The position numbers and the translations under genes were made by a program. Below the pieces are notes generated by a model. The model made no database searches. It was not told the DNA's origin and was given only the letters and a program-made list of their open reading frames with translations. A stretch of DNA of 16,964 nt, taken from contig JBIKVN010000041.1 in NCBI GenBank assembly GCA_044356865.1, forward strand, positions 1-16,964, written 5' to 3'. This stretch comes from JBEIUL01 sp044356865 (GTDB lineage: Bacteria > Planctomycetota > Phycisphaerae > Phycisphaerales > SM1A02). Below, piece after piece: positions 15,111 through 16,964 of the stretch. How positions within the stretch are numbered: position 1 is the first letter of the stretch; every line of letters starts with the position of its first letter.

Positions 15111-15122
15111 ACTCCGTTTCCC

Positions 15123-15689
15123 ATGGATCTCGACACCATCCAGCTCGAAGCCGACGAACGCATGTCCCAGTCGATCGAGTACCTGCAGCGCGAGCTGCGG
15201 GGCATGCGGACCGGCCGGGCCAGCACCGCGCTCCTCGAGTACGTGAAGGTCGACTACTACGGCAGCATGACCGACCTCCGCGAGCTCGCCGCGATCAGCG
15301 TGGCGGAAGCGACGCAACTCGTGGTGAAGCCCTTCGACCCGAGTTCGAAGTCGACCATCGCGAAGGCGATCGAGAGCGCCGGCCTCGGCCTCAACCCGCA
15401 GGCCGAGGGGAACCAGATCCGCATCAACATCCCCCCGCCGTCCTCCGACCGCCGCAAGCAGCTCATCACGCAGGTCAAGAAGATGGCCGAGGACTCGAAG
15501 GTCGCGGTGCGGAACGAGCGGCGCGACGCGAACAAGCACATCGACGCCCTCGCCGCCGACAAGAAGAAGCCGCTTCCCGAGGACCAGGTCACGTCCGCGA
15601 AGGAGGAGATCGACGAGCTCGCGAAGAAGCATGTCGCGCGGATCGACGAGCTGGCCGCGAAGAAGGTCGCCGAGATCGAGGAAGTCTGA
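15123..15689 (+). CDS. frr: Ribosome recycling factor
   Basis: RRF acts with EF-G to split the post-termination ribosome after peptide release (cytoplasm, essential). The 188-residue product has the expected ~185 residues: a long helix at the N-terminus with the conserved LQRELRGMRTGRAST (residues 21-35), VDYYGSMTDLRELAAISV (43-60, domain II), VVKPFDPSS (67-75), then IAKAIESAGLGLNPQ and IRINIPPPSSDRRKQL (around 98-114), and the two C-terminal domain-I helices with VRNERRDANKHID. All main signatures are present. The start is the ATG at 15123, 12 nt after the pyrH stop, so the two genes are almost certainly one transcript. No Shine-Dalgarno motif is visible in the short gap. A beta-helix protein gene follows after 26 nt with no terminator hairpin between. 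Confidence 0.97.
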   Translation: MDLDTIQLEADERMSQSIEYLQRELRGMRTGRASTALLEYVKVDYYGSMTDLRELAAISVAEATQLVVKPFDPSSKSTIAKAIESAGLGLNPQAEGNQIRINIPPPSSDRRKQLITQVKKMAEDSKVAVRNERRDANKHIDALAADKKKPLPEDQVTSAKEEIDELAKKHVARIDELAAKKVAEIEEV

Positions 15690-15715
15690 CCTTTCCCCGA
15701 GGCTACCCCCCCGCC

Positions 15716-16964
15716 ATGCTCTCCGCGCTTCCGCCGGCCGCGTTCCTGATCGCCGCCCTCGCCGCCCCGGCCGACCTTCCGGTGGTGATCGTCGACCGCG
15801 ACGACATCGAGATCCGCGAGAGCTGCCGCCTGCGCTTTCCGCTGCCGGTGACCGACGCGAACGGCGACGGCGTGGTGCAGGTGACCGGCGACGGCATCAC
15901 CGTCGACCTCGACGGCGGCGTGCTGATCGGCTCGCTCCCGAACGTCGCGCCGGAGGCCCGCACCGGCACCGGAGTCGTGGTGACGGGAAAGAACGTGACG
16001 CTTCGCAACGGGGCCCTGCGCGGCTTCCGCTGCGGGATCCGGGCGAGCGGGGCCGACGGCCTCACCGTCGAGCGGCTCGAGCTGGCCGACCTGTTCATGA
16101 TGCGGCTCGCCTCGACCGCCGAGGCGGAAGTCGCCGCCGACTGGCTCTGGCCGCACGAGAACGAGAACCGCGAGTGGGTGACGAGGTACGGTGCGGGCCT
16201 CCTCGTCGAGGACGCGAAGGGCGTCACGGTGCGCGACGTGACCGTCCGCCGGTCGCAGAACGGCATCCTGCTGCACCGCGTGGGCGAGTCGAAGGTCTAC
16301 GACAACGACGCGTCGTTCCTCTCGGGCTGGGGCCTCGCCCTGTACCGCTCGAGCGGGAACGTGATCGCCCGGAACGCCTTCGACTTCTGCATCCGCGGCT
16401 ACTCGCACGGGGTCTACAACCGCGGGCAGGACTCCGCGGGGATCCTGCTCTTCGAGCAGAGCTGCGACAACCTGGTCGCCCTGAACAGCGCCACCCACGG
16501 CGGCGACGGCGTCTTCGGCTTCGCGGGCCGCGAGGCCCTCGGCGAGCGGCCGCCCGCCGCGCCGCCCGAGCCGGGCTGGTACGCCGGCCGCGGCTCGAAC
16601 CGCAACCGCTTCATCGGGAACGACCTCTCGTACGCGGCGGCCCACGGCCTCGAGATCACCTTCTCGACCGGAAACATCATCGCCCACAACCGCCTCGTCG
16701 AGAACGGGATCTGCGGCGTCTGGGGCGGCTACTCGCGCCAGACCCTCATCGTCGCGAACGAGTTCGCCCGCAACGCCGCGGGCTCGATCGACATCGAGCA
16801 CGGCGTGGGGAACCTGGTCTGGAAGAACGCCTTCGAGGGCGACGCGGTCGCGATCGAGCTCTGGGACGATGTCGACCCGGACCTCGCGAAACTCCCGTGG
16901 GCGCAGGCGAACCGCATCGATCCGGGCGACAGCTCGATCCGCGACAACCGCTTCGCCGGGTGCG
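15716..16964 (+). CDS. Exported right-handed parallel beta-helix protein, C-terminus beyond the window
   Basis: The gene is open to the right edge (416 residues visible). It begins with a short hydrophobic leader (MLSALPPAAFLIAALAAPA), compatible with export but lacking the usual basic residues. After ~45 residues comes repeating short beta-strand sequence of the PbH1 type: GDGITVDLDGG, GKNVTLRNGALRGF, ADGLTVERLELAD, AKGVTVRDVTVRRS, ESKVYDNDAS, SGNVIARNAF, CDNLVALNSA, SNRNRFIGNDLS, TGNIIAHNRLVENG and GNLVWKNAFEG. Asn ladders and the N-x-I/V-x-x-N-x-F pattern resemble NosD/periplasmic copper-binding repeats and polysaccharide lyases or C5-epimerases. The substrate cannot be deduced and no catalytic triad is identifiable. 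The ATG at 15716 is 26 nt after frr, so read-through expression is likely. Confidence 0.85.
   Translation, partial: MLSALPPAAFLIAALAAPADLPVVIVDRDDIEIRESCRLRFPLPVTDANGDGVVQVTGDGITVDLDGGVLIGSLPNVAPEARTGTGVVVTGKNVTLRNGALRGFRCGIRASGADGLTVERLELADLFMMRLASTAEAEVAADWLWPHENENREWVTRYGAGLLVEDAKGVTVRDVTVRRSQNGILLHRVGESKVYDNDASFLSGWGLALYRSSGNVIARNAFDFCIRGYSHGVYNRGQDSAGILLFEQSCDNLVALNSATHGGDGVFGFAGREALGERPPAAPPEPGWYAGRGSNRNRFIGNDLSYAAAHGLEITFSTGNIIAHNRLVENGICGVWGGYSRQTLIVANEFARNAAGSIDIEHGVGNLVWKNAFEGDAVAIELWDDVDPDLAKLPWAQANRIDPGDSSIRDNRFAGC

Noticed and set aside
13203..15632. Minus-strand extension of the VWA frame antisense to pyrH and frr
   Set aside because: pyrH and frr are certain on the plus strand; the VWA protein is complete from the GTG at 14252.
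1..16964. tRNA, rRNA, CRISPR arrays, insertion sequences, phage or integrase genes
   Set aside because: None could be recognised; coding genes cover nearly the whole window and the only non-coding gaps are short (the largest is 132 bp).

Overview
The window is very GC-rich DNA with strong G/C third-codon bias and almost no intergenic space. It suggests a member of the Planctomycetota, possibly a Phycisphaerae-like lineage. This is inferred from composition, the scarcity of Shine-Dalgarno sequences before leading genes, the planctomycete-style TPR/HEAT/VWA/ExbBD proteins and the abundance of envelope proteins; no marker in the window settles it. I see no rRNA, tRNA, CRISPR array, insertion sequence or phage gene.

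Layout. 1-670 (minus): N-terminal 223 residues of a UDP-glucuronate decarboxylase, running off the left edge. 738-1874 (plus): anmK, anhydro-N-acetylmuramic acid kinase (cell-wall recycling). 1854-3191 (minus): APC-family amino-acid permease, convergent with and overlapping anmK. 3234-4139 (plus): secreted helical protein with LTxxQ-like motifs. 4106-14252 (minus): one tightly packed eight-gene unit. 14253-14384: divergent intergenic region. 14385-15689 (plus): pyrH (UMP kinase) and frr (ribosome recycling factor), followed at 15716 by a secreted right-handed beta-helix protein that runs off the right edge.

The eight-gene unit is the most interesting part. In transcription order it encodes: (1) a membrane-anchored VWA protein whose anchor carries a TonB-like Ser-x3-His motif, followed by an acidic/proline and glycine-rich spacer and a VWA domain with an intact MIDAS; (2) an exported TPR-like protein; (3) ExbB/TolQ; (4) and (5) two different ExbD proteins, each with the membrane Asp; (6) an 875-residue exported TPR protein; (7) a 982-residue single-span membrane protein with a degenerate J-like domain on its cytoplasmic side; (8) a 263-residue exported protein. 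Four of the seven junctions are GTGA 4-bp overlaps, one is a TGATG overlap, one has a 4-nt gap and one a 35-nt gap. This implies co-transcription and translational coupling. My reading, which is inference, is a proton-motive-force-driven envelope machine in which the TonB C-terminal domain is replaced by a VWA domain and the periplasmic partners are helical-repeat scaffolds. Cargo and purpose cannot be read from the sequence.

The flanking genes are housekeeping or cell-surface genes (nucleotide sugar, wall recycling, UMP kinase, ribosome recycling), so the unit sits in a chromosomal core context rather than in an obvious mobile island.
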